DNA of 64,000 nucleotides from an uncultured Parolsenella sp. (lineage in GTDB: Bacteria; Actinomycetota; Coriobacteriia; Coriobacteriales; Atopobiaceae): positions 62,001 through 126,000 of the forward strand of contig NZ_CAKUIH010000002.1 in assembly GCF_934660935.1 (NCBI RefSeq). Direction: 5' to 3'. Made by a program: the position numbers and the translations under genes. The notes beneath the pieces were generated by a model, which was not told the origin of the DNA, ran no database searches, and saw only the letters and a program-made list of their open reading frames with translations. This document shows positions 19,801 to 28,300 of the stretch, one piece after another (position 1 is the stretch's first letter; every line of letters starts with the position of its first letter).

Positions 19801-20063
19801 CGAAGGGCTGCCACCAGGTGACCGGCGCCATCTCCGCCACCGATTCCACCCGTTGCCTGGGTGGGGTCCTCACGGAGAAGCAGCTCGAGCGAATCAGCCT
19901 TCCCGTCCCGGGTGCTCGCAACTTCGACGAGCTCCTCGACCGCACGGAGGAGGCAATCGCCGGTGTCATCGGGCGCATGAGTGCCGGCGAGATCGACGCT
20001 CGTCCCAGAAGCCCCAAGGCATGCGAGTGGTGCCCCGTCCTGTCCTGTGAGAGGAGGCAGTAA
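16872..20063 (+). CDS. addB: AddB/RexB-type nuclease-helicase subunit
   Basis: Subunit of the AddAB (RexAB) break-resection complex. The C-terminal nuclease has GTIDRLD and VVIDYKHKG near residue 918. The iron-sulfur cysteines fit the AddB pattern: one in YLECPFKWF near 733 and three in CEWCPVLSC near 1053. The N terminus lacks a Walker A motif, as in RexB-type members, so the motor role lies with AddA. ATG 16872 is chosen because GGAGG precedes it, although only three bases away; ATG 16818 has no ribosome site. The stop overlaps the addA start by one base. Confidence 0.9.
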   Translation: MALRLITTSDERLVGASAVSVLDAGRAASGRALVFVPSLTCGLEVQRELAAAGLTAGVDCETPSTWTDLRWALYGDGRSLVTRGLRPVLMSLVAAGHEMAPLDGGEGTVALLCDVVARALPWLPAAGERASLTAGEARALDLTDAYAQALAEKGFVEPCEATSLLPAMMGEQGAPVPPCVFLGFDEFNRVTRELICALARLGEVTVFVRVLEGEASGRALASAGELREAAVAAGIEVIDEVVSAAEPISREPELNSLLGTLFRPASEVLRPTGAVRLLEPAGPLAQDEAACQHIQGLASEGATHVVVVSPDARATWRSLAPKLHARGVSVRGSLRLSVEETGAGAGLLRLADSVAHLVELDASWPSKEELASPECLPDMSWWPPRGLTDFLMGVSSRAGAEVAWRRDVSWRGNRILSPAAVLATLQNQSLTSPAVAAATRDLMQGHVGAAATRLLLAAAQPAQDEDGIPVEQPAEPSAEESLARAADAAALAALAEAGRTLKAAGVSLDAGYSLNELVRLVHAALMGSSVQVRPGLACDGATCVVDVVSPTDAAALAPASADALVYLGLDAGTTPVPAPGGAFERLLDATGVEAPQDPLDASRARFASALRVPARSLALVCPSHDASATETFPSVMLSEVLACYSEANASGELRCALESAPSSRLDEGSVEENIGAEPVAPATHEVAPRAEAGHLDPALRRLVVVPRDGQAELPGGRLSLSASQVETYLECPFKWFTLRRLGLDDMDATFTNMQMGTFAHRVLEVTHRRLFLEAAQAAGLLGGELGEEPENGASFWLDPLVRVPGSRVDQQTLPHAIELLRAEFAEHYAHQRAEGKTRAKQALVPHVPSELRRLEELERDLISTLEYEATLFDGFEPRLFEGDFGGKSGRPATYAGADFVGTIDRLDVDAEGRAVVIDYKHKGALFDEYALLPRGDQDWDAGFVLPNRVQTLIYASIAREFFSSEGIRVVGSLYLGTKGCHQVTGAISATDSTRCLGGVLTEKQLERISLPVPGARNFDELLDRTEEAIAGVIGRMSAGEIDARPRSPKACEWCPVLSCERRQ

Positions 20064-23000
20064 TGAGCGACCAGAACTTCGCGACCCCCGCGGACGCAGA
20101 CCGTGCCGCCGCGCTACTCGACGGCCTCATGCCAGGCCAGCGCGAGATCGTCGAAACGCTCGATCGCCCCGTGTTCGTCGCGGCGGGTGCCGGCTCCGGC
20201 AAGACCTTCACGCTGACGCGCCGCATCGTCTGGGCGCTCTGCCCCGGCTCCGGCGAGGGTGGCCGCCCCTACCTCGACAGCCTTGACCAGGCGCTCATCA
20301 TCACCTTCACCGAGAAGGCCGCCGGCGAGATCAAGGACCGCATCCGTGGCGCCCTTCGCGCGGCGGGCCTCGCGGACGAGGCCCTTCGAGTCGACTCGGC
20401 GTGGGTGAGCACCATCCACCACATGTGCTCGCGCATCCTTCGCGACCACGCTCTTGACCTTGACCTCGACCCGAGCTTCGCCATGGTGGGGGAGCAGGAG
20501 GCGCGTCTCATGCGCGAGGAGGCCAGCGAGCAGGCCCTTCGCGAGTCCGAGGGAGACCCGGGCGTCGCCGCCCTCTTCGCGGAATACGGCAGCACGGAGC
20601 GAGACGGCGTCATGGCGCTCGTTCGCATGATCGAGAACGAGGCCTCGAGCGCGCTCGAGGGCCTTGACTCGCTCGGGTTCGCGCCCGCCCTCCCGGACGT
20701 CTCGGGAGTCATGCGCTCCCTGACGGATTGCTACGAGGCCATGTGCGCATGCGAGACGAAGCACGCAGACGAGCTCTCCCGGCTGCGGGACGAGCTTTCC
20801 TCCCTCCAGGAGTTCTGGGAGCTTCCTCCCTCGAGGCGTGACGCCGCTGCCGCCCGAGACATCCTCGAAGGCATCAGCGGCCCCGACGGCAGGAAGTGGA
20901 GCGCCAAGGCCGTAAAGCAATTCTGGAGCGATACGAAGGCCGCCCTGGGTTGCGCCCGTGGCGAGGTTGCGCTCGCGAGCGTGCAGCACCTCTCGGAGCC
21001 CCTCATGCGCCTCGCCCGCCTTGCGACGAGGTACTACGCGGACGCAAAGCGCTCCTGCGGCGTGCTCGACAACGATGACCTCCTCCACCTGCTCGCGCGC
21101 GCCTTCCGCGAGCATCCGGACATCGCCGCGGAGTACTCGGAGCGCTTCCGCCTCGTCATGGTCGATGAGTTCCAGGACACGAACGCCCAGCAGGTCTCGA
21201 TGGTCAAGCGCCTGTCGGGCGAGGATGCCTGCCACCTCACGACGGTGGGAGACGCGCAGCAGTCGATTTATGGCTTCCGCGGCGCGGACGTGAGCGTCTT
21301 CGAGGACCGTTCCGCCGAGGTGGCGAAGACCGTGCGTCTCGACACGAACTTCAGGAGCGATGACGCGATCCTGCGCTTCGTCGCTCGCGTCTGCGGCGAC
21401 ACGGGCATCGTGCCGTCATTCATGGACCTGCATCCCAAGCCGGCGCGCAAGAGCGACTTCCCCGAGGACGCGTGCCCGCGCGTCGTGGTCGAGCTGACGC
21501 GTGCCCATCGCCTTGGCGCTGTGCCCGTGAAACGCGAGGCGAGGACGAGGATCGCCGCCGCCCAGCTGGCGGACCGCCTCGCCCGTATCCGCGAGCAGGG
21601 CGTGGCGCCGAGGCGCATGGCCGTGCTGATGCGCACCCTCACGGGCGCGGACGCCTACATCGACGCCCTGCGCGAGCGCGGCCTCGAGAGCGTCGTGACG
21701 GGTGGCTCGACCTTCTCGAGTGCGCCCGAGGTCCGCGTCGTCGAGGCATTCCTCCGCCTTCTCGCGAATCCCCAGGACACCAAGAGTGGCCTGTACCCGG
21801 TGCTTGACAGCGACATGTTCGAGCTCGATGCGAACGACATGCTGCGCCTGGCCACGAAGCCCCAGGAGATGATCGACGCTCCCGCAAAGCGTCGCATCTA
21901 CCCGGGGGTTCGCGAGGACGCGGCTGATTTTGGCGACGAGCCCGTGAGCGCGCGCCTCGCGCATGCCCGTCGCGTGATCGGCCGTGCCCTGTCACGCGTG
22001 GGCAAGATCCCCGTCGCGGACGTCTGTTTGATGGCCGTCCGAGAGTCCGGTTGGCTGGCGAGGCTCGAGGGCGAGGGCGTGACGGGACGTGCCGTCGCGG
22101 CAAACGTGCTCGCTGCGGTACGCCATGTCCGCGAGCTCTCGGAGCCGGCGGCCCTCGACGCCCCGCTCGCCGCAGACGAGTTCTCCCGTTGGCTCGAGGC
22201 TGCCAAGGAGGGACCGGCGTCGCTTTCCGGCGAGGGCCTCGACGCGGTGAGCATCATGACGGCGCATGCCTCGAAGGGTCTCGAGTTCGACGTCGTTGCG
22301 GTGGTGGGTTGCTGTGGCTCCGACAGGCCGCACAAGACGCCGCGCCTGCTTTCGAAGCGCGACGGCGAGCGCATGGTCCTCTCCCTCGCGCCGGCGTCGC
22401 TCAAGCTTCCCGATCTGAGCGAGGACGCGCCCACCTGCGCGGAGGAGTGCGTGACGCCGCTCGAGTGGCGCTATCTCATGGAGGAGGAAGGCAAGCTCGC
22501 GGACGAGCGCGAGGCGGGCAGGCTCCTCTATGTCGCCCTCACGCGTGCCAAGGAGTGCGTCATCCTCTCGCTCGACGTGACCGAGGCCAAGGATGGCAGG
22601 CTGACGCCCGCGATGGCGGGGACGGTTGCGAACTCGCTCTTCGCGGAGCGTCCGGGTGCGGGAGAGGGTCGCTTCGAGTACGGTGGCGCTCGTCTGGGCC
22701 TCGTCCGCTGCGTTGACGTGAGGCCCACGCCGGAGGTCTCGGTCGAGGTCGACTCCGCCGAGACGCTCCCGCTCGAAGGTGCTGCGGCGGTAAGCGAAGC
22801 CGCTGGTTCTGGCGAACTCGCGCCCAGTGCCTCCGGCGCTGGTGGCCGTGTACCGTTCAAGATCTTCGACATCGACGCAGAGACCCGCGCGCGGCTCGAC
22901 TTCTGGCGTCCGCGCGAGGGCGTGTTCAGCTATTCGTCCGCCCACGCCGCCATGGCGGCTGCCGCGGAGGAGGGTAGGCCCATCTCTCTCGATGAGGTGC

Positions 23001-23668
23001 TCGACCTTCCGGTCCCTGCTAAGCCCGACGCCTCGGAGCTTGCGCTCGCGAACCTCGTGCCTGGCAAGCTGCCGGAGGTAGCCGACGGCCGGGCCGGCGC
23101 CCAGTGGCCCGTCGTCGTGGACGACGAGCTGCCCGAGGCATCGGACGCCGACCGAGCGACGAACCTGGGCTCGGCATTCCATGAGCTCGCGCGCTACATG
23201 GTGGAGACCGGGCATGTCCCGGATGCTCGCCGCTTGCGTATCGTCGCCGCAAATTACCAGGTGACCGCCCGTGACGCGGCTCGCCTTGAGGAGGCGCTCG
23301 CGCGTTGGGAGGCGAGCGACATCCGCGCGGAGGCTCTTGGCCATTCGCTCGTTCGCGCGGAGGTGCCGTTCTTCTGCGAGGTCGCTTCGCCGTTTGGCTC
23401 GAACCTCGAGGGCGCGATCGACCTGCTCGCGACCGACGCCGCCTTGCCTTCGCCCGGAGCGGACGAGGCCCTTCTCGTGGACTACAAGACGGGCGACGTC
23501 GGGGCCACCTTCGGTGAGATTCGCCGTCGCCACGAGATGCAGGCGCGCTTCTATGCCAAGGTCCTTCGTGACCAGGGCTATAGGCACATTTCCTGCGCCT
23601 TCGTTTGCGTTGAGCTGGGCGTTGCCAATGGCCAGCCGGTTGTCGTCCGCTATCGATTCGACCTCTAG
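20063..23668 (+). CDS. addA: AddA-type ATP-dependent helicase/nuclease
   Basis: UvrD-family helicase with a C-terminal nuclease. Motifs are Walker A AGAGSGKTFTLTRR near residues 46-59, DEFQDTNAQQ near 368, SIYGFRGADVSVF, MTAHASKGLEF and LYVALTRAKE. The RecB-like nuclease motif LLVDYKTGD lies near 1140. 1201 residues is a normal size. Translation is probably coupled to addB through the TAATG overlap. The pair processes broken ends for homologous recombination. Confidence 0.95.
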   Translation: MSDQNFATPADADRAAALLDGLMPGQREIVETLDRPVFVAAGAGSGKTFTLTRRIVWALCPGSGEGGRPYLDSLDQALIITFTEKAAGEIKDRIRGALRAAGLADEALRVDSAWVSTIHHMCSRILRDHALDLDLDPSFAMVGEQEARLMREEASEQALRESEGDPGVAALFAEYGSTERDGVMALVRMIENEASSALEGLDSLGFAPALPDVSGVMRSLTDCYEAMCACETKHADELSRLRDELSSLQEFWELPPSRRDAAAARDILEGISGPDGRKWSAKAVKQFWSDTKAALGCARGEVALASVQHLSEPLMRLARLATRYYADAKRSCGVLDNDDLLHLLARAFREHPDIAAEYSERFRLVMVDEFQDTNAQQVSMVKRLSGEDACHLTTVGDAQQSIYGFRGADVSVFEDRSAEVAKTVRLDTNFRSDDAILRFVARVCGDTGIVPSFMDLHPKPARKSDFPEDACPRVVVELTRAHRLGAVPVKREARTRIAAAQLADRLARIREQGVAPRRMAVLMRTLTGADAYIDALRERGLESVVTGGSTFSSAPEVRVVEAFLRLLANPQDTKSGLYPVLDSDMFELDANDMLRLATKPQEMIDAPAKRRIYPGVREDAADFGDEPVSARLAHARRVIGRALSRVGKIPVADVCLMAVRESGWLARLEGEGVTGRAVAANVLAAVRHVRELSEPAALDAPLAADEFSRWLEAAKEGPASLSGEGLDAVSIMTAHASKGLEFDVVAVVGCCGSDRPHKTPRLLSKRDGERMVLSLAPASLKLPDLSEDAPTCAEECVTPLEWRYLMEEEGKLADEREAGRLLYVALTRAKECVILSLDVTEAKDGRLTPAMAGTVANSLFAERPGAGEGRFEYGGARLGLVRCVDVRPTPEVSVEVDSAETLPLEGAAAVSEAAGSGELAPSASGAGGRVPFKIFDIDAETRARLDFWRPREGVFSYSSAHAAMAAAAEEGRPISLDEVLDLPVPAKPDASELALANLVPGKLPEVADGRAGAQWPVVVDDELPEASDADRATNLGSAFHELARYMVETGHVPDARRLRIVAANYQVTARDAARLEEALARWEASDIRAEALGHSLVRAEVPFFCEVASPFGSNLEGAIDLLATDAALPSPGADEALLVDYKTGDVGATFGEIRRRHEMQARFYAKVLRDQGYRHISCAFVCVELGVANGQPVVVRYRFDL

Positions 23669-23683
23669 GGATGGGGATTGCCC

Positions 23684-25069
23684 GTGAGTACCATTGAGCT
23701 TGTCTGTATCGTCATCGCCGCGGCCTCCGTGGCAGTCGCGCTCGCCGTTTCCGTGACGGCCCTGCGCGCGATGCGCTCCGTCCTCCGCGAGGACCAGCTT
23801 GAGGACCAACTTGACGCGCGCTTTGAAAAGGCCGAAGACCTCATGAGGGCGCTCGCCGATCGCCAGGTTCAGAGCGCCTCGGAGACGAAGGCCACGCTCG
23901 AGGGCGTCGCGCGCGGAGTCGAGGGGTCCGGCATGCGCGTCGATGCGCTTCGCCGTGACGTCAACAACCAGTTGAGCGACGCGACGGCGGCGGTCACCCG
24001 TCAGCTCACGGACAACGCCCGCGTCGCGAACGAGCAGCTGAATGGCGTCACCAACGCGGTGACCCAGCAGCTCGCTGCCAACACTAAGACGATGAATGAC
24101 CAACTCTCCAGCAACACCCAGGTCATGAACGAGCAGCTGAGCCAGATTCGCGGCGACAACCAGCGCCAGCTCGACCAGATCCGCGCGACCGTCGACGAGC
24201 GCCTCACGAGCACGCTCAACGAACGCCTCTCCGTTTCCTTCAAGCAGATCAATGACAACCTCGAGGCCGTCTACAAGGGTCTGGGCGACATGCAGGGCCT
24301 CGCCGCGGGCGTGGGCGACCTCAAGAAGACCCTCTCCAACGTGAAGACGCGCGGCATCCTGGGCGAGGTCCAGCTCGGCGCCATCCTCTCTGAGATCCTC
24401 GTCCCCTCGCAGTATGCGGAGAACGTCGCCACCAAGCCCGGCAGCGCCGATCGCGTCGAGTTTGCCGTGAAGCTGCCGGTGGAGGAGGGAGACCCCATCT
24501 GGCTCCCCATTGACGCGAAGTTCCCGGGAGACCTCTATGCCCAGCTCCGCGATGCGGCTGACGAGGGCTCGCGCGAGGACCTTACGGCGGCGCGCAAGCG
24601 CCTCGAGGCACGCATCTGCCAGGAGGCGTCGGACATCTCCCAGAAGTACATCTCCGTTCCCGAGACCACGAACTTCGCCGTGATGTTCCTACCCTTCGAG
24701 GGCCTCTATGCCGAGGTCGTCAACATGCCGGGCCTCATCGAGCGCCTCGCTCGCGACTATCACGTGAACGTCGCCGGACCATCGACGATGGCGGCGATTC
24801 TCTCGAGCCTGCAGATGACCTATCAGACCTTCAACCTGCAGCGTCGCACCAACGAAGTCATGCATGTGCTCCAAGCCGTCAAGGCGGAGCTTCCCCGCTA
24901 CCAGGCGGAGCTTCGCAAAGCCAAGGAGCAGATCGACCGCGCCGGCAGGACGGTCGACGGCATCATCACCACGCGCACGAACGTCATGGAACGCAAGCTC
25001 AAGACCGTCTCGGACAGCCTTGACGACGAGCTTCCCGAGCTCGAGGGCGAGCTCCCGGAAGACATGTAG
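23684..25069 (+). CDS. rmuC: DNA recombination protein RmuC homologue
   Basis: 461 residues. One N-terminal hydrophobic segment (about 3-22) is followed by a Gln/Asn-rich coiled coil with repeated VTQQL and MNEQLS-type heptads to about residue 200. The RmuC nuclease-like domain comes next (KTRGILGEVQLG, PIDAKFPGDLY near 280). RmuC limits inversions at short repeats. The GTG start at 23684 is placed seven bases after GGATGGGG; TTG 23678 is too close to that site. It follows addA by 15 bases and may be co-transcribed. Confidence 0.93.
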   Translation: MSTIELVCIVIAAASVAVALAVSVTALRAMRSVLREDQLEDQLDARFEKAEDLMRALADRQVQSASETKATLEGVARGVEGSGMRVDALRRDVNNQLSDATAAVTRQLTDNARVANEQLNGVTNAVTQQLAANTKTMNDQLSSNTQVMNEQLSQIRGDNQRQLDQIRATVDERLTSTLNERLSVSFKQINDNLEAVYKGLGDMQGLAAGVGDLKKTLSNVKTRGILGEVQLGAILSEILVPSQYAENVATKPGSADRVEFAVKLPVEEGDPIWLPIDAKFPGDLYAQLRDAADEGSREDLTAARKRLEARICQEASDISQKYISVPETTNFAVMFLPFEGLYAEVVNMPGLIERLARDYHVNVAGPSTMAAILSSLQMTYQTFNLQRRTNEVMHVLQAVKAELPRYQAELRKAKEQIDRAGRTVDGIITTRTNVMERKLKTVSDSLDDELPELEGELPEDM

Positions 25070-25074
25070 CGGAT

Positions 25075-25110
25075 GGCGGCAGGGGAATCGATCCTCTGCC
25101 GCCTTCTTTG
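25075..25110 (+). terminator. Terminator after rmuC
   Basis: GGCGGCAGGGG (25075-25085) pairs with CCTCTGCCGCC (25093-25103), one mismatch, followed by TTCTTTG. Confidence 0.75.
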
Positions 25111-25133
25111 TAGCGCTCTACGGTAATGCCCGG

Positions 25134-25164
25134 ACCTGAAAAAGGGACTGTCCCTTTTTCGGGT
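25134..25164. repeat. GGGACWGTCCC palindrome P1 (CCTGAAAA arm type)
   Basis: 15-bp arms around a single central T, with one T/G wobble position near the outer end of the arms. It lies between rmuC and gltB. It is one of at least six related palindromes in the window. Confidence 0.85.
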
Positions 25165-25265
25165 TGGTGGGTCCGTGTTACAAGATTGCTTCGCTCGTGT
25201 TGCGCCCGTGTTGGCGTAACGGACGTGACATATCCGGCTCCTAGAGTAGCGAGAGCTTGCTTGCG

Positions 25266-25283
25266 CCCCGTTCGTCAACGGGG
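25266..25283 (+). other. Hairpin in the gltB leader
   Basis: CCCCGTT, loop CGTC, AACGGGG: a perfect 7-bp stem 40 bases before gltB. There is no T tract. It is possibly a leader stability or control element. Confidence 0.4.
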
Positions 25284-25323
25284 TCGCGACGGCGCGAAAT
25301 GACCTACGGAGAAGGACGTCACT

Positions 25324-28300
25324 ATGGAGTCTCATCAGTACAACGCCAGCCAGACCGGTCTGTATCGTCCCAGCTACGAGCATGACGCTTGCGGAATCGG
25401 TGCCATTGCCAGCCTGAAGGGCGTCAAGAGCCACCAGACTCTCGACGACGCCCTCTCGGTTCTCGTCAACCTCGAGCACCGCGGCGGCAAGGGTCTCGAG
25501 CGCAACACCGGAGACGGCGCGGGCGTTCTGTTCCAGATTCCGCACCGCTTCTTCCGCAAGGAGGCGCAGAAGGAGGGCCAGCTGCTCCCCGACGAGGGCG
25601 ATTACGGCGTGGCGATGCTCTTCTTCCCACACAGCGACGAGACCGGCGAGACCGATGGCGTCGCCGACTCGACTGCCGTCCAGGCCGCGATCCGCGTCTT
25701 CGAGGAGGGTTGCGCCGAATGCGGCGTGCCGCTCATGTTCTGGCGCCGCGTGCCGGTCGACCCGCATGACCTGGGCGACACGGCGAAGGCGTGCATGCCC
25801 ACCATCCTCCAGGCGTTTCTCCGTCGCCCCGAGGGCGTCGCCGCCGGTCAGGACTTCGAGCGCAAGCTCTACGTCTGCCGCCGCACCATCGAGCGCGCCG
25901 CCGACGCGAACCCTGCCCTTGCGAACAAGATCTTCTACGTGTGCTCCATGAGCTCGCGCACCATCGTCTACAAGGGCATGCTCGTCGCCACGCAGATGCG
26001 TCGCTTCTACACGGACCTCTCCGACGCCGCCGTCGAGACGGCGCTCGCCCTCGTCCACTCCCGCTACTCGACCAACACCACGCCGAGCTGGGAGCGCGCG
26101 CACCCCAACCGCTACATCATCCACAACGGCGAGATCAACACGCTGCGAGGCAACGTCTCCTGGATCCGCGCCCGCGAGCCAAACCTCTACAGCCCGGTGC
26201 TGCAGCATGACCTCGAGAAGGTCCTGCCCATCATCAACCGCGAGGGCTCCGACTCCGCCATCCTCGACAACGTGCTCGAGTTCCTCACGATGAACGGGCG
26301 CCCGCTCGACCGCGCCGTGACGCTCATGATTCCGGAGCCCTGGGACCACAACCCCAACCTCTCCGAGAAGCGCCGCGCCTACGACTCCTACCAGTCGATG
26401 CTCATGGAGCCCTGGGACGGCCCCGCCGCCATCGCCTTCACGGACGGCCGCATCCTCGGCGCCGCGCTCGACCGCAACGGCCTGCGCCCGGCGCGCTACT
26501 ACGTCACGCGTGACGACCGCATCATCCTCTCCTCCGAGGTGGGCACCATCGACGTGGAGCCGGAGAACATCCTGCGCACGGGCTGCCTCGGCCCGGGCGA
26601 GATGCTCGAGGTTGATCCTTCGCAGGGCCGCGTGATCTGGAACGACGAGATCCGCGACAAGTACGCCAACGAGAAGCCCTACCGCGACTGGCTGGGCGAC
26701 GAGACGCTCGACATCCACGACCTGCGCGAGCCTGCCGCGGACGAGCTGCCCGCGGAGCCCGACGAGGACCTGCGCCTCACCGAGCGCATGGCGAAGCTCG
26801 GCTACCACTACGATGACGTCGACGAGCTGATCCGTCCGATGGCGACTGCGGCCAAGGTCCCCCTGGCCTCGATGGGCGTCGACGCGCCTCTCGCCGTGCT
26901 CTCGAAGCGCACGCGCTCCTTCTTCGATTACTTCCACCAGCTCTTCGCCCAGGTCACCAACCCGCCTATCGACGCGCTGCGCGAGAGCCTCGTCACGAGC
27001 TCGGTGCTCTATCTCGGCAATCACGGCAACCTGCTCGAGGACTGCCGCGACACCTGCCGCCTCGTGCGCCTGCAGGGGCCGCTGCTCACCCACGACGCGT
27101 TCAGGCGCATCTGCGCCATCGACCGCGTGGGCTTCAAGACGCAGGTCTTCCACGCCACGTATCCGGTCGATGGGGGAGAGGGTGCCCTCGAGGCCGCCCT
27201 TGAGAAGCTCGACGCCGACATCGAGGCCGCGGTGCGCGGAGGCGTGAACATCGTCGTCATCTCCGATCGCGCCGCCGCGGGCGAGGTGCCCATCCCCAGC
27301 CTGCTCTCGCTCGGCAGCGTCCACAACCACCTCATCCGCACGGGCGTGCGCATGCTCGCGGACATCGTGGTGGAGACCGGCGACGCCATCTGCGCGCACG
27401 ACTTCGCGTGCCTCGTGGGCTACTCCGCGAGCGGCATCTACCCCTACATGGCGCACGAGTGCATCCGTGACCTCGTGGCCAAGGGCGCGATTGACCTTCC
27501 CGGCGACGAGGCTGTCGCCAACTATGACCGCGCCGTGACCGCGGGCATCACCTCGATCATGTCCAAGATGGGCATCTCGACGATGCAGGGCTACCACTCC
27601 GCGCAGATCTTCGAGATCATCGGCCTTGCGGACGGTCTCGTCGACCGCTACTTCACGAGCACCACGACGAGTGTGGGTGGCCTCGACATCGAGGGAGTCC
27701 AGCGTGAGCAGAACGAGCGCTATGCCGCGGCGATGGCTCTTGCGAAGAGTTCGTCGCCGAACCAGCTCCCGAGTCTGGGCCTCACGAAGTGGCGTCCGAT
27801 CGACGGCGAGGAGCACCTCATCGAGCCGCGTGCGATCTATCTTCTGCAGCGCGCCTGCACCGAGGGTGACATGGACCTCTTCCGCGAGTATGGCGAGGTC
27901 ATCCACCGCTCTGGCCGTGCCGTCACCCTGCGCGACCTGCTCGACTTCGACGCCGTCCGCCGCACGCCGGTGCCGCTCGAGGAGGTCGAGCCCGTCTCGG
28001 AGATTGTGAAGCGCTTCAACACGGGCGCCATGAGCTACGGCTCCATCTCCAAGGAGGCTCACGAGACCCTCGCCATCGCCATGAACCGCCTGCACGGCCG
28101 CTCCAACACCGGCGAGGGCGGTGAGGACCCGGCGCGCGAGGTGCCGCTGCCCAACGGCGACTCCAAGAAGAGCGCCATCAAGCAGGTCGCCTCTGGCCGC
28201 TTTGGCGTGACGAGCCGCTACCTCTCGAGCGCCATCGAGATCCAGATCAAGATGGCCCAGGGCGCCAAGCCCGGCGAGGGCGGTCACCTGCCCGGCAAGA